From Mesotaenium endlicherianum (lineage: Eukaryota > Streptophyta > Zygnematophyceae > Zygnematales > Mesotaeniaceae): 64,000 nucleotides of DNA. Shown here one piece after another: positions 49,824 to 62,139 of this stretch. The first letter of the stretch is position 1. Every line of letters starts with the position of its first letter. The stretch spans positions 149,959 through 213,958 of the forward strand of contig WELA01004091.1 in NCBI GenBank assembly GCA_009602735.1, in the 5' to 3' direction. The notes beneath the pieces were generated by a model, which worked only from the letters and a program-made list of their open reading frames with translations, was not told the origin of the DNA and ran no database searches. A program made the position numbers and the translations under genes.

Positions 49824-52681
49824 ACAGGACAAGTGAAGGTCCAAGGGCGTGATGGTCGAATGGAGACAACGACACAGGTGAAGGTAAATACGACCACAAG
49901 TAACTGTCTTCTGTCAAGCCTGCAAGTTAAGAAGCTATGTAGGGCGAATCAGGTGAAGGAGATGTACCTTGTTTCGGTGGCCCTGGCCCGATCATCAGAT
50001 GGAGCAAGCGTGAATCCTAACAGCCTGGGCAAATGTACATCGCCGGAGGAGCAAGTAGTGGTGTCTGATCCCCTTGCTCGGAAGGAGTAGAGCCCAACTG
50101 CTCAAGAGAAGAAGCCTGCTGAGATGCCTGCCCGAATTAAGGCGCTGTTGGAGGAGTTTAAGTGCGTGTTTCTTGAGGAGCTACCTGAAGGATTACCTCC
50201 ACAGAGAGCTATGGAGCACAAGATTGCATTGGAACCAGGGAGCAAGCCACCAGTGAGACCCGCCTATCGTCAATCGGTTGCGGAGTTGGATGTGTTGAAG
50301 AAGCAGCTGACAGAGTTATTGGAGAAGGGATTCATCCGACTCAGCGAGTCTCCATTTGCAGCGCCAGTCTTATTTGTGAAGAAGAAGGATGGGACTATGA
50401 GGATGTGTGTCGACTACCGGGCACTCAACAAGGTCACCATCAAGAACAGGTACCCACTTCCACGAGTGGACGAGTTAATTGACAGGCTTGTCGCGGCGAA
50501 GTATTTCTCAAAGATCGACTTGAGGAGTGGCTATCACCAGGTACGGATTGCGGAAGGAGACGTTTAGAAGACTGGTTTCAGGACTCGTTATGGTTTATTT
50601 GGATTCAAAGTCATGCCTTTTGGGCTAACTAATGCACCTGCTACATTCATGGGACTCATGAATAGTATCTTCAGACTTCATTTGGACCAGCTTGTGGTGG
50701 TGTTTTTGGATGTCATCTTGATCTATTTGAAGACTTTGGAAGAGCACGTGGAGCATCTCAGGAAGGTGTTGGAGGTCTTGAGAGATCAGAAGCTATATGG
50801 GAAGATGAGCAATTGCGACTTCTGTCTCAAGGAGGTGGAGTTTTTTGGGCACATAGGGGGAGCCGAAGGAGTCAAGGTGGAGCAGAAGAAGGTGCAAGCA
50901 GTCAGAGATTGGCCGATACCTGCTGATATTCATCAACTCAGGAGTTTCCTTGGCATGGCAAATTATTATCGACGTTTCATTGAAGGATTTGCCAAGGTGT
51001 GTGCACCGCTCACGGACATGTTGAAGAAGCAGGAGAAGTGGCTATGGGGTGACAAGGAGCAGCAAGCTTTTGAGAAGATTAAGGAGCTATTGACACAGGC
51101 ACCTGTGTTGGCAATTGCAAGTCCAGAGCTTCCCATCACAATCATCACGGACGCATCAAACTTCGCAATGGGGGCAACTTCGCAATGGGGGCCATTCTTC
51201 TCCAGAACTAGGGCAAAGGATTGCAGCCTGTGGCATATGAGAACAGGAAGTTGAGTCCTGCGGAGCATAATTATGCAGCACACGAGCGGGACATGTTGGC
51301 TATTATCCAGGCTTTGAGGATTTGGCGATGTTATGTGGACGGCCGGAAGGTGTTCATCAAGACCGACCACGAGAGCTTGGAGAAGTTTATGACGCAGCCA
51401 ACATTGACACCAAGACACGCAAGGTGGATGGAGTTTCTGCAACAGTTCGACCACAAGATTGAGTACTTACCTGGGAAGATCAACCCTGCAGACGCTTTAT
51501 CCAAGAGGTGTAACCTTGCAGTTGTCTCAGTCATCAAGGAGAGTATGGACTTCAAGGAGAAGCTTCAGAGAGGTTATGAGGAGGACCCAAAGTTTGTTGA
51601 TGGTGGAGCAGCTGAGTCCAACTCTAGTATGCAGAAGAAGGACGGCATATGGTATTATGGTGATTCCAAGAGAGTGGTGGTACCTGACATGAAGGAGCTA
51701 CGCGACCTACTACTTGCGGAGCATCATGATTGCTTATATGCTGGACACTTTGGAAGCGAGAAGACGGCAAGCGTGCTGAAGCGCGAGTATTATTGGAGAA
51801 ATATGGACAAGGACATCGAGGAGTGGATTAGGAGTTGCGATGCGTGCCAGCGTAACAAGACACCGAATCAAAAGGAGGAAGGTACCTTGCAACTCCTGCC
51901 TGTTCCAGAGTATCCTTGGGAGCAGATTGCTATGGACTTTATCACGTCGTTACCAATGAGTGGTCAAGGGCACGATGCAGTTTGGGTTGTGTCTGATTAC
52001 CTCAGTAAGATGGCACACTTCATTCCCATGAAGGAGACTTGTACGGCAGCAGATGTGGCACGGCTGTTCTTTGATCATATTTTCAGGCTACATGGGTTGC
52101 CGAAGGTGATTGTTTCAGATCGGGATCCAAGGTTCACCAGCAACTTTTGGCGGTCATTGTTTACTTTGATGGGGACCAAGCTGAGTATGAGCACTTCTTA
52201 TCATCCTCAGACAGTCGGGCAGAGTGAGAGGCTCAACAGAACTCTGCAAGAGGTGCTCAGGAGTTTCACTATGGAGGACCCTTCAGAGTGGGACAAGAAG
52301 CTACCAAGGTTGGAGTTTGCCTACAACAACAGCATGCAGGGATCCACCAAGCAGTCACCATTCACTACGGATTATGTAAGAGACGTATATCATCCAGGGA
52401 ACATCTTGTTGGAGAAGGCTAAGGAGACTCAAGTTCCTACTACACAAGCTTTTATGGAGCAGATGGCCAAGACTTGGGACATGGCGAAGACTTGTATTCG
52501 GAAGGCACAAGAAGAGCAGGTCAAGCATGCTAACAGGCACAAGAGGGAAGGGAAAACAATCCATGTGGGCTACATAGTACTCTTGTCAACAGAGAACCTA
52601 CCTTTCACAGGCAAGAGGAAACTGCGGGCACGATTTACAAATCCCTTTGTGGTGCTCAAGCAGATTAATCCAGTGACCTAC

Positions 52682-53402
52682 TGTAATGAATCAGTATATT
52701 AGTGGATATAATATTCATTTAGATATAATATTTAATAAAGTTCAGCCTGCTGAACTTTAGTTAATAGTTAGTCTGCTGGACTTTACATAATTATCAATTT
52801 AATGACTCAGCCGGAAGCAGCAGGCTGAAGTCCATATAAGTCAGCTTGCTGACCCATTCTTTGACAGCCAGCTGACTTCCGTACTCGGTAGCAGCGAACT
52901 GCCTTGACTTACACCTAAGTACGATATGCTAGATGAATGGCCAGATGACATCCCTATGATGGATGGGTATTCAGGATATTGGGAGATGGCAGTGGATTTG
53001 GTTAACCGAGGTCAAACCAACGTGGTTAACTCCCGGGTAGGCGGTGCCATCGCACTGACCGTTGAACAGTAAACTCATTCCATGTACATATGCTAGGCAT
53101 TGCTCTGGAGTTCGGCATTTGGAAACGAGGCCAACTCTCCTGTACAGCTTACTGAGAGACATCTAAATCCCAAGGCGAGAAGCCATTGATACGCACTGTC
53201 TTCTAACCTTGCTTATGTATGAGTTTACTGATTTGCATTATTGATGCTACTTTACTCGCATTTGACTTACGAGTATTATTCACTGCTAGTGTATTGTCCT
53301 TTGCCGTTTAACCAGTTTACGGAAATTGCCATAAAGATTACTTGCTGATATAAAGATCTTTATTAATTGTTAATCGCTTATTTGGTAAGTCGATTCATTT
53401 CA
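52682..53402 (+). repeat. Solo LTR D of the TGTAATGAATC family, inside element 2
   Basis: 721 bp, TGTAATGAATCAG to GATTCATTTCA, with the 5-bp duplication CCTAC at 52677-52681 and 53403-53407. It is inserted between the integrase and chromodomain parts of element 2. Confidence 0.93.
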
Positions 53403-53747
53403 CCTACAAGTTGGAACTTCCTTCAGGCTGGCGTATCCATGATGTGTTCCATGTCAATTGTTTTCGGCCATACGTTGACCCAAACAAGGGACATTTAGGA
53501 CGACTACCTACACCGCCACCACCGGTCGAGATCGATGATGTATTGCAGTATGAAGTGGAGGCGATTGTCGGCGATCGACGAGTCAAGCGAGGTCAACGAC
53601 TTGTTCAAGAGTATCTGGTCAAGTGGAAGGGCTACCATGCGAACGACAACACTTGGGAGCCAGAAGCCAACTTGACTCATTGTAAGAGTAAGTTGAGACG
53701 TTATTTGCATAATGCGTCGAGGACGTCGCATCTTGAGAGGGGGATGA

Positions 53748-53801
53748 TGTAAGGTCATAAGTTTACAAAGTGTATTTTTGAGTTTCTTGAAAGTACAATT
53801 T
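53748..53801 (+). repeat. 3' LTR of element 2, left part
   Basis: It aligns with the start of the 5' LTR at 46891 and is cut by element 3. The final five bases AATTT are repeated at 61445-61449 as the target duplication of element 3. Confidence 0.9.
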
Positions 53802-54171
53802 TGTAATGAATCAGTATATTGGTTGACATAATATTCATTTGAATAATTTAGTGAAATAAGTTCAGCCTGCTGAACTCTAGTTAATGGTCAGTCCGCTGGA
53901 CTTTGTATTTAATATCAGTTTAATGACTCAGCCGGAAGTAGCAGGCTGGTGTCAGCTTAAGTCAGCTGGCTGACACATTCTTTGACAGCCAGCTGACTTC
54001 CGTACTCGGTAGCAGCGAACTGCCTCGATATGCATCTAAGTGTGGTATGCTAGATGAATGGCCAGATGACATCCCTATGATGGATGGCGATTCGGGATGA
54101 TGGGAGATGGCGGTGGATTTGGTTAACCGAGGTCCTACCAACGTGGTTAACTCCCGGGTAGGCGGTGCCAT
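53802..54171 (+). repeat. 5' LTR of element 3 (visible part)
   Basis: The first 370 bp match the 3' LTR at 60724 closely. The remainder is in the N gap. Confidence 0.9.
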
Positions 54172-54946
54172 NNNNNNNNNNNNNNNNNNNNNNNNNNNNN
54201 NNNNNNNNNNNNNNNNNNNNNNNNNNNNNNNNNNNNNNNNNNNNNNNNNNNNNNNNNNNNNNNNNNNNNNNNNNNNNNNNNNNNNNNNNNNNNNNNNNNN
54301 NNNNNNNNNNNNNNNNNNNNNNNNNNNNNNNNNNNNNNNNNNNNNNNNNNNNNNNNNNNNNNNNNNNNNNNNNNNNNNNNNNNNNNNNNNNNNNNNNNNN
54401 NNNNNNNNNNNNNNNNNNNNNNNNNNNNNNNNNNNNNNNNNNNNNNNNNNNNNNNNNNNNNNNNNNNNNNNNNNNNNNNNNNNNNNNNNNNNNNNNNNNN
54501 NNNNNNNNNNNNNNNNNNNNNNNNNNNNNNNNNNNNNNNNNNNNNNNNNNNNNNNNNNNNNNNNNNNNNNNNNNNNNNNNNNNNNNNNNNNNNNNNNNNN
54601 NNNNNNNNNNNNNNNNNNNNNNNNNNNNNNNNNNNNNNNNNNNNNNNNNNNNNNNNNNNNNNNNNNNNNNNNNNNNNNNNNNNNNNNNNNNNNNNNNNNN
54701 NNNNNNNNNNNNNNNNNNNNNNNNNNNNNNNNNNNNNNNNNNNNNNNNNNNNNNNNNNNNNNNNNNNNNNNNNNNNNNNNNNNNNNNNNNNNNNNNNNNN
54801 NNNNNNNNNNNNNNNNNNNNNNNNNNNNNNNNNNNNNNNNNNNNNNNNNNNNNNNNNNNNNNNNNNNNNNNNNNNNNNNNNNNNNNNNNNNNNNNNNNNN
54901 NNNNNNNNNNNNNNNNNNNNNNNNNNNNNNNNNNNNNNNNNNNNNN
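54172..54946. other. Assembly gap (775 N)
   Basis: It hides the end of the 5' LTR, the primer site and the start of gag of element 3. It may also hide the boundary of a further nested element. Confidence 0.95.
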
Positions 54947-55600
54947 GCAACTCGGTGACCCTACGTGGGTAGAGTTTGTCGAGAAGTTGCATGAGAAGTT
55001 TGATGTCATCAACCAGCAGGAGAAAGCTATCTATGCGATGATCTCCCTGACACTGAAGCAACCCACTTCAGTTGCTGAGTTTGCTGAAAAGTTCCAGGAG
55101 AACATGATGAAACAGCCAGACTTGCCAGAACGGTATAGGATAGCATACTTCAGGTATGGCTTGAAATTCGAAGTCTCTGGTCATTTCGCTGAGATGAAGT
55201 ATGAGAAACTGGCTGACTTGATCCAGGATGCTGACGCCTGGGATTAGCAGCAGTTCAATCACAAGCGCCAGAGTAACGCTTTGGTGTCTAAGATTGTCAA
55301 AAAGCCCCACGGTTCCTACAATGCAGTTGAAGGAGACCAGGCTGAGGATAATCAGGGTGATGAATATGAGTATGAGTACAATGCTATTCAGTCTAGAGGT
55401 AGAGGTGGTTCCTCTCGAGGTGGCTATGGAAGGNAAAAGGGGTGGTGGTAGAACTAAGCCGAGACCAGCCTCAGCAAAATCGATTTGCTTTCATTGCCAG
55501 CAGCCAGGTCACTTCAGAGAGCAGTGTCCAGTCAAGCACCTTCCTAAGGTCGAGAGAAAAGACCAGCCTTTAAAAGACAACAACAGTCAGTAATCCAGTC
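54947..55600 (+). pseudogene. gag: Gag region of element 3 interior
   Basis: C-terminal gag-type sequence (TWVEFVEKLHEKFDVINQQE, SVAEFAEKFQENM, RYGLKFEVSGHF) followed by an Arg/Gly-rich part and a zinc knuckle (CFHCQQPGHFREQC). The start is in the gap. Fossil, broken. Confidence 0.8.
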
Positions 55601-55659
55601 TACTGACTGTGAGGATGCTAGAGATAGTGAGTCGTCACTAGCTGCCCTCGTAGCAGGTA

Positions 55660-58600
55660 TGATGGGTCCTGCTGAACTGGATTCACTATGCATGCCTGAC
55701 AACCAGATAAAGGAGACCATCAGCAATATAGACATCCAGAGAGCGCACACTCTGGATGTTCTTGTTCCACCTGATGTCCAATATTCCTTTGCTAAGTCAG
55801 GAGAACAATGCGAAAGTCAGGAAAAGACAGTCCCCCCTATCCTACTGCATTGCATGATTGCAGGTAGGAAGGTGAGGGCATTTGTTGACGGAGGGGCGTC
55901 ACATACTTTTATCCACAAGGACTTAGTTAAGCGGCTAAGGCTGCCTACTGTCACCCAAGGGAATAGAAAAATATTCCTTGGAGATGCCTCAAGTATCCCG
56001 GGAGGAGTTATAACCAAGCCTATTGAGGTCCAGTTAGGTTCTGGCATTGCAGTTCTAACTGAAACGCTTACATTTGAGGTACTCAACACTGGCTTTTATG
56101 ATCTCGTGCAAGGCAGGTCCTGGCTTAATAGACATCAAGCTAAAGTGTGTTGGAGCAGAGGTACAGTTAAGTGAGAGGAGCCAGTGATGGGCAGACTGAC
56201 TTGGCACTCACCAGTGCTCGTCCTCTTGTCCTGTGTGGATGGCAAATGAAGGAAAAGAAGAGGCTTCCAGAAGGATGCAAGTTGCTGAATGCAATGGAGT
56301 TCGTCAAAAGCTGGAACCAGAAGGAAGACAGAATGTTCTGTCTGCTGCTAAGAGAGGTACCTCCTCAACCTGAAGAAGTGGTTGAGAAAAAGGTAAGCCC
56401 TCCGGAGCACCCTACTGCTGCGAAAATTGTTGCTCCAGGACTACCCCTAAGCGGGAAGTAGATCATAGGATTGATTTATTACCTGGTAGTCAGCCACCCC
56501 GGCAACGCACTTATGGTTTGTCTTATGTGGAGAGCGAGGAGTTGAAAACACAGATTGCAGAGCTTGAGGAAAATGGTTATGTTTCTCCCAGTAAATCACC
56601 TTACGGCGCACCCATCCTATATGTTAAGAAAAAGGATGGCAGTATGCAGATGTGTGTGCATTACAGAGCTCTGAACAGAATTACGATAAAGAACAAGTAT
56701 GCTTTACCCAGAATCGAGGACTTGCTTGATACCCTGTCCGGTGCGAAGGTGTTCAGTAAGATAGATCTCAAGAGTGGTTATCATCAAATCAGAATTGCTG
56801 AAGGGGATGAACCCAAGACTGCCTTCCGCACACGCTATGGACACTATGAGTTCAACGTGATGCCATTTGGACTGACTAATGCTCCTGCTACCTTTATGGG
56901 TGCTATGAATGACATTTTCAGACCTTATTTGGATAAGTTTGTGCAAGTTTTCCTGGATGATATTTTAATTTTCTCTAAAGATGAAGCTCAGCACACTGAA
57001 CACTTAAAGAAAGTGCTGGACACTCTGCGGAAAAATCACTTGTATGCTAAAATGAGCAAGTGTGATTTCTTTAAGGAAAGTATTGAATTCTTAGGCCACG
57101 TTGTCAGTAAAGAGGGCATCAGTGTGGATCCTAAGAAAGTCCAGACCATAAGGGACTGGCCAGTACCACAGTCTGTCTCTGAAGTTAGATCCTTCCTCGG
57201 GTTGGCTAACTACTATAGGAGATTTATTGAGAATTATTCCACAAAGGCCAGTAAACTGACTGACCTTACTAAGAAAGACATCGGGTATGTGTGGGGGGAA
57301 GAGCAGCAGGCTGCCTTCCAGACCCTTAAAGATGCCCTTTGTTCTGCCCCAGTGCTAGCCGTGTATGACCCCAGCAAACCGGTGCAGGTGGTTACTGATG
57401 CCTCTGATTTTGCCATGGGTGCTATTTTGTTGCAGCCTGCTGACAAAACCACAAAGGATGGTAAGGTACGGCAGGAGTGGCATCCTGTGTTGTATGAGTC
57501 TATGAAATTTAATCCAGCGGAGATTAATTACTCAGTGCATGATAAAGAGCTGCTAGCTATCATTCATGTACTCAAACAGTGGAGAGCATACTTACATGGT
57601 AAAGCTTTTAAGGTGATTACAGATCATCTAGCTCTGACCCACTTTCAGAAGAAGTCCAAGCTGTCGAGGAGGGAGAACCGCTGGAGCCAGATGCTGGAGC
57701 AGTTCCAAGTCCAGATCGACTACAAACCAGGGAAGTTGAATCCTGCTGATGCACTCTCTAGAAGACCTGACTTGCAAGAAAGGAACTTTAGTCAGCATGC
57801 TGTAGATAAAGTCCTGTGTGCACTCACTTCACTAAAGGTGAAAAAGTCCTTCCTTGAACAACTTAGGAAAGCCTACCTTTCTGACCCAACATTTGAGCCC
57901 AGCCCCACTACTGGTATGTGTCGTGCTACCGCACTCGGGTATAAGCTCAAGGGAGGGGTCTGGGTGACTGAAACCACTTCAGGCAGGCTGAAGCTGGTCA
58001 TTCCTAATAATTTGGAAATAAGGTCTCTCTTACTGAGTCAAGCTCATGACAGTCTCCTGGGTGGACATTTGGGGCAGGCCAAAACTGTTGGCAAACTGGC
58101 AAAACATTATCATTGGGAGGGGTTACCCCGGGAGGTCTTGAAATATGTCAAGTCCTGTGACCAGTGTCAGAGAAATAAGTCTCGGCACACACCACCCGGA
58201 GGTCTCTTGCAACCGCTACCCATCCCAGCGGGACGCTGGGAAACTATATCCATGGACTGGGTGGTCTCACTACCAAGAACTGCCAACGGGCATGATTCAA
58301 TACTGGTAGTCGTGGATAAACTGACAAAAATGGTCATTTTTATCCCCACAACTGTCAAAGTGACTGCACTCGAAACAGCGAGACAGTTTTACAACCATGT
58401 AGTATGCCAACATGGGCTCCCTTCTAATATCATCTCAGACAGAGACTCAAAATTCACCTCTAAGTTCTGGAGAGCTTTAATGGGGTTAATGGGAGTCAAA
58501 CAGCTGCTCAGCACAGCAAACCACCCTCAGACTGATGGGCAGACTGAAAGAACTAACCGAGTTCTGCAGGAGGTGCTGAGAGCATATATTAACCAAAAAC

Positions 58601-59313
58601 AAGATAATTGGGATGACCTGTTGCCTCAAATTCAGTTTGCGGTCAACAGTGCGGTGCACGCGTCAACGGGCAAAACTCCTTTTGAACTCAGCCTGGGTAG
58701 AGTCCCTAAGTCTCCTCTAGATGTGCTAGGGGAATCTTTAACTCACCCTGAAGGGATTGACAACCCGGTCTCCCTCCAGTTAACTCAGGAGTTTGCTGAC
58801 ACCCTGTCAGAAGTCCAACGAAACTTGCACACGGCCCAAGAAAACCAACAAAAATACGCTAATCAACACCGTCGGGAACTGACATTTTCCAAGGGCAATT
58901 TAGTCAAACTGCATTCTCAGCACCTGTACCTCCCTGGTGTGGGCAAGAAAAAGCTTGGCCCTGTCTGGGTCGGTACATATTCGGTGGTACGTCGTATCGG
59001 TCAGAATGCTTACAAGCTGAACATGTCAGCTGAATACAAGGGTCACCCGGTCTTTAATGTCTCCTTCCTGGAACCATACATCAAAGGTGATACACTGTTC
59101 ACAGGTCGGTTACCTGTCCAACCGGGACCGGTCCCCGCTGTCCGGGACGGCGACCCTGAGGAATATGAGGTCGATGAGATTTTAGACGCTCGCTCGGTCC
59201 GTCGATCGTCTAAATATGTCATGAAATACCTCATCCGATGGAAGGGTTACGATGCCTCTGGGGACACTTGGGAATTTAAAGACCAGCTGACCAATGCCAA
59301 AGGGGCGTTGTAA
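55660..59313 (+). pseudogene. pol: Pol region of element 3 interior (PR-RT-RNaseH-IN-chromodomain)
   Basis: Protease (AFVDGGASHTFIHKD), RT ([37 protein letters not shown]), RNase H ([16 protein letters not shown]), integrase ([48 protein letters not shown]) and a terminal chromodomain ([15 protein letters not shown]...[17 protein letters not shown]). The RT-to-chromodomain part is one long open stretch of more than 900 codons. The whole is a chromovirus lineage distinct from elements 1 and 2. Treated as a fossil. Confidence 0.88.
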
Positions 59314-60723
59314 CGGTTCCACCTTCGGGCGGCTGGGGCACCGCCCTAACTGTCCCTTCAGTAGACATGGGAACATGACAGGAGGTCCTGTCTCCATATA
59401 AGTTGGAGGGGGATGTGACAGTTAGTGACAGTGATAGGCAGCCCACCTTTAAAATTAAGTTGGAGGGAGTGGTATTCTCTGATCACCATATTACACACTT
59501 AACCTGCGCTCACACTCACTTGCTCTCTAACTCCATTTTCCTTATACTCACTCACACCAGGTATTCCACACTAGGAACTCTCCCGATCGCGTCCCTCTTC
59601 ATCAAGGGCACTCAGTAGCGGCAAAATATCATGACTTCACTAGTTGCATTGTGTTTATGATTGAGCAGAATGACTCAAAAGTCGGAACTCAAGAGGAAGA
59701 GAAGGGCGGAAGAGGCATAATACTTGCAATTCCGTGGAGACATCAAATCATCTTCTACCTCCGCTCGGGAATCACAACGACTCCAACAACCGCGGGAGGC
59801 ACAGAAGAAGAAGGAGGAGGAGGAACAGGCCAGACTGAGACAGGAAGAAATGGACAGAAAAGCTGCAGAGGAGGCCAAGAAAGCAGAGGAGGGAGGCAAG
59901 CTAAGGAGAAGCGGAAGCAACAGGCTGAAGAAGAAGAACAGAGGAGAATCAGCAGCTACCGCTACACAGTGCTGGGCAAGGGCTTTGATCTACTGGAGGA
60001 GGCCTTCAAGTATGCCAAGAGAAGTCGCAGTGAGTCGCAGAAGGAAATCTTCCAGAGGGAAGGGGAGACATCCGAAAACTTTGACAAGTATATAGAGGTC
60101 AGCACAGGGCTCCTCCTCTACCACGATTACGCCAGGATGGTAGGATATACAATCAGAGAGGCCAAGGCAATGGCCCAGGTGAACGAAGCAGGGGCTGTCT
60201 CGATTCCTGGTATCTGGGGGGAAGACGGTGTTGGCCATGCAGCAACTCGCTGAAGAGGAGGATATCACTTGGCTGGGGACTGCCAGAGGACAGACCCCAT
60301 CTCCAGGCAAGGAGACCCAGTCAGATAGGGCAGACAGGAGGGCTGCTCGGGAGATAGCCAGAGGCCTGCCAGCATCTCCCTCGCAGAGAGGGCATGTACC
60401 CTTGGCTCATGTCATGCAATATCCTTCTGGGATGCCGATATATGTACCTGTCAGTTTGAGGGCTGCCCAGGAGAAGGCTGCCTCCCTCCAGACTGTGCAG
60501 GAGGAAACAGCCCAATTACTGTGTTCTCCACGGGGTCCTTACGCGGAACCTCCCTCTCTGACAGGCTTCAGAAGGCCCCAAGACAGGACGAGGTCTGGCT
60601 CCCCTGAGTATAGGGCCTCAGGGACATCTCCCTCCTAATGGTAGTAGGCTGGGGACGGAAGGGACAGTACGCTGTTATTAGTGTTAGTGTTGTCGAGGCG
60701 ACAACATGATAAGTTGGAGAGAC
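59314..60723 (+). other. 3' segment of element 3: PPT-like tract and extra coding-like region
   Basis: Just after pol, a polypurine tract (GTTGGAGGGGGA, about 59403-59414) is followed by TGTGACAGTTAGTGACAG, which looks like the start of a different LTR. From about 59650 to 60640, charged, coiled-coil-like coding (Gln/Glu/Lys-rich, DRKAAEEAKKAEE; then YTVLGKGFDLLEEAFKYAK) occurs in more than one frame. It could be gag-like sequence of another element or the true interior of this LTR family. A real PPT for the flanking 3' LTR would be GTTGGAGAGAC at 60713-60723. Confidence 0.45.
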
Positions 60724-61444
60724 TGTAATGAATCAGTATATTGGTTGACATAATATTTATTTAAATAATATAGTGAAATAAGTTCAGCCTGCTGAACTCT
60801 AGTTAATGGTCAGTCCGCTGGACTTTATATTTAATATCAGTTTAATGACTCAGCCGGAAGTAGCAGGCTGGTGTCAGCTTAAGTCAGCTGGCTGACACAT
60901 TCTTTGACAGCCAGCTGACTTCCGTACTCGGTAGCAGCGAACTGCCTCGATATGCATCTAAGTGTGGTATGCTAGATGAATGGCCAGATGACATCCCTAT
61001 GATGGATGGCGATTCGGGATGATAGGAGATGGCGGTGGATTTGGTTAACCGAGGTCCTACCAGCGTGGTTAACTCCCGGTTAGGCGATGCCATCGCACTG
61101 GCCGTTGAATTGTAAACTCATTCCATGTACATATGCTAGGCATTGCTCTCGAGTTCGGCATTCGGAAACGAGGCCAACTCTCCTGTACAGCTTACTGAGA
61201 GCAATTTGAATCCAAGGCGAGAAGCCATTGAAACGCACTGTCTTCTAACCTTGCTTATATATGAGTTTACTGATTTGCATTATTGATGCTAGTTTACTCG
61301 CATTTGACTTACGAGTATTATTCACTGCTAGTGTGTTGTCCTTTGCCGTTTAACCAGTTAACGGAAAATACCATAAAGATTACTTGCTGATATAAATATC
61401 TTTATTAATTGTTAATCGCCTATTTGGTAAGTTGATTCATTTCA
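60724..61444 (+). repeat. 3' LTR of element 3
   Basis: 721 bp, TGTAATGAATCAG to GATTCATTTCA. It contains strong palindromes: an 8-bp stem AGTTCAGC/GCTGAACT (60781-60798) and a perfect 12-bp stem (60883-60894 with 60908-60919). Confidence 0.92.
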
Positions 61445-62139
61445 AATTTGATTGCATAGTAATATAGAGTTCATATTGGTGGTCATTTTGATACAAAGTT
61501 CATCAAATTTCGTCGCTTATTGAGAGAGTTATGGATTTTCGAAATTTAATTAGTTTTGAGGTCGGTTGACGACTGTCCTTAATTCGCGGTGAGCGCGACC
61601 GTCGGATTGACCAACAGCTTTGAGCAATCTGGCCCGTTAGAGTGAACTCGAACCTTCACGTAAGTTCTGCTGACGCGGAGTGCCGACTAGGTCGATTTAC
61701 CTAGAAGTTTCGGTTTAGCCTAGCGCGCCTAAGATAGAATATTCTAGTAATGATGATGCATGTATGTGGACGTCAATTCGACCCGACAAGTCAGACAAGA
61801 TTGATCTGGCATACTCACGAATATTCAAGAAGGGACGATTTGACGAACACTAAGGAAATTCCGTAGTTTCCTTTTAAAGAGGAACACTTAGGCAGAAAAT
61901 TATAAATAGGCATAACTTCTTCAATGCCTTTCAGTTTTCAATTTTGTAAATTTCTACGGGTTTGTAATGACGAGGCCTTTTATCCTACATTGTTTGTGAG
62001 CAGTTTCTTGCTACTCAAAATGCTGAGTAATTTTCATAAACTTTCTTAGTGATATGCCGCTGCACTCTTTAGTATGATTGCAACTAGTTCTTTCCCCCGT
62101 GAGTCTCTACGCTTCCACTAGGGCATTCTGCCCCTTTCA
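61445..62139 (+). repeat. 3' LTR of element 2, right part
   Basis: Resumes the LTR interrupted at 53801 and aligns with the rest of 46891-47630, ending GCCCCTTTCA. Confidence 0.88.

Larger units (their letters stand above)
48780..53747 (+). pseudogene. pol: Pol region of element 2, interrupted by two solo LTRs
   Basis: In order: protease (CMVDNGASANFVHKK), solo LTR C, RT ([28 protein letters not shown]), RNase H, integrase zinc-binding and DDE core regions ([34 protein letters not shown]), solo LTR D, then a chromodomain (YEVEAIVGDRRV...EYLVKWKGYHANDNTWEPE, about 53548-53670). The same domain order as element 1 marks it as a chromovirus. Broken in several places. Confidence 0.88.
53802..61444 (+). 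mobile_element. Element 3: LTR element of the TGTAATGAATC family inserted in the 3' LTR of element 2
   Basis: The 5' LTR starts at 53802 and runs into a 775-N gap; the 3' LTR is 60724-61444. Both outer ends abut AATTT (53797-53801, 61445-61449), so the two LTRs bound one insertion. Where comparable, about 370 bp, the LTRs differ at only about eight positions by eye, so this is the youngest insertion in the nest. The interior holds gag, protease and an RT-RNase H-integrase-chromodomain frame, then an unusual 1.4-kb 3' segment with further coding-like sequence. The coding is in several pieces, partly because of the gap. Confidence 0.88.
46891..62139 (+). mobile_element. Element 2: old Ty3/gypsy chromovirus, invaded by later elements
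   Basis: The 5' LTR is 46891-47630, followed by an initiator-Met primer site (TGGTATCGGAGC). Gag, protease, RT, RNase H, integrase and chromodomain regions occupy 47660-53747, with a purine-rich tract (GAGAGGGGGATGA) just before the 3' LTR. That LTR starts at 53748, is interrupted by element 3, and resumes at 61445 to end at 62139. Two solo LTRs (49107-49823, 52682-53402) lie inside. The element is broken, with several breaks besides the three insertions. The two LTRs differ much more than those of element 1, so it is older. The 5-bp flanks (AACAG left, CCCTG right) do not match. Confidence 0.88.

Noticed and set aside
59403-59640. A complete second 3' LTR after pol in element 3
   Set aside because: The start looks LTR-like, but no matching copy, CA end with duplication, or partner LTR is visible, so it is reported only as a question.
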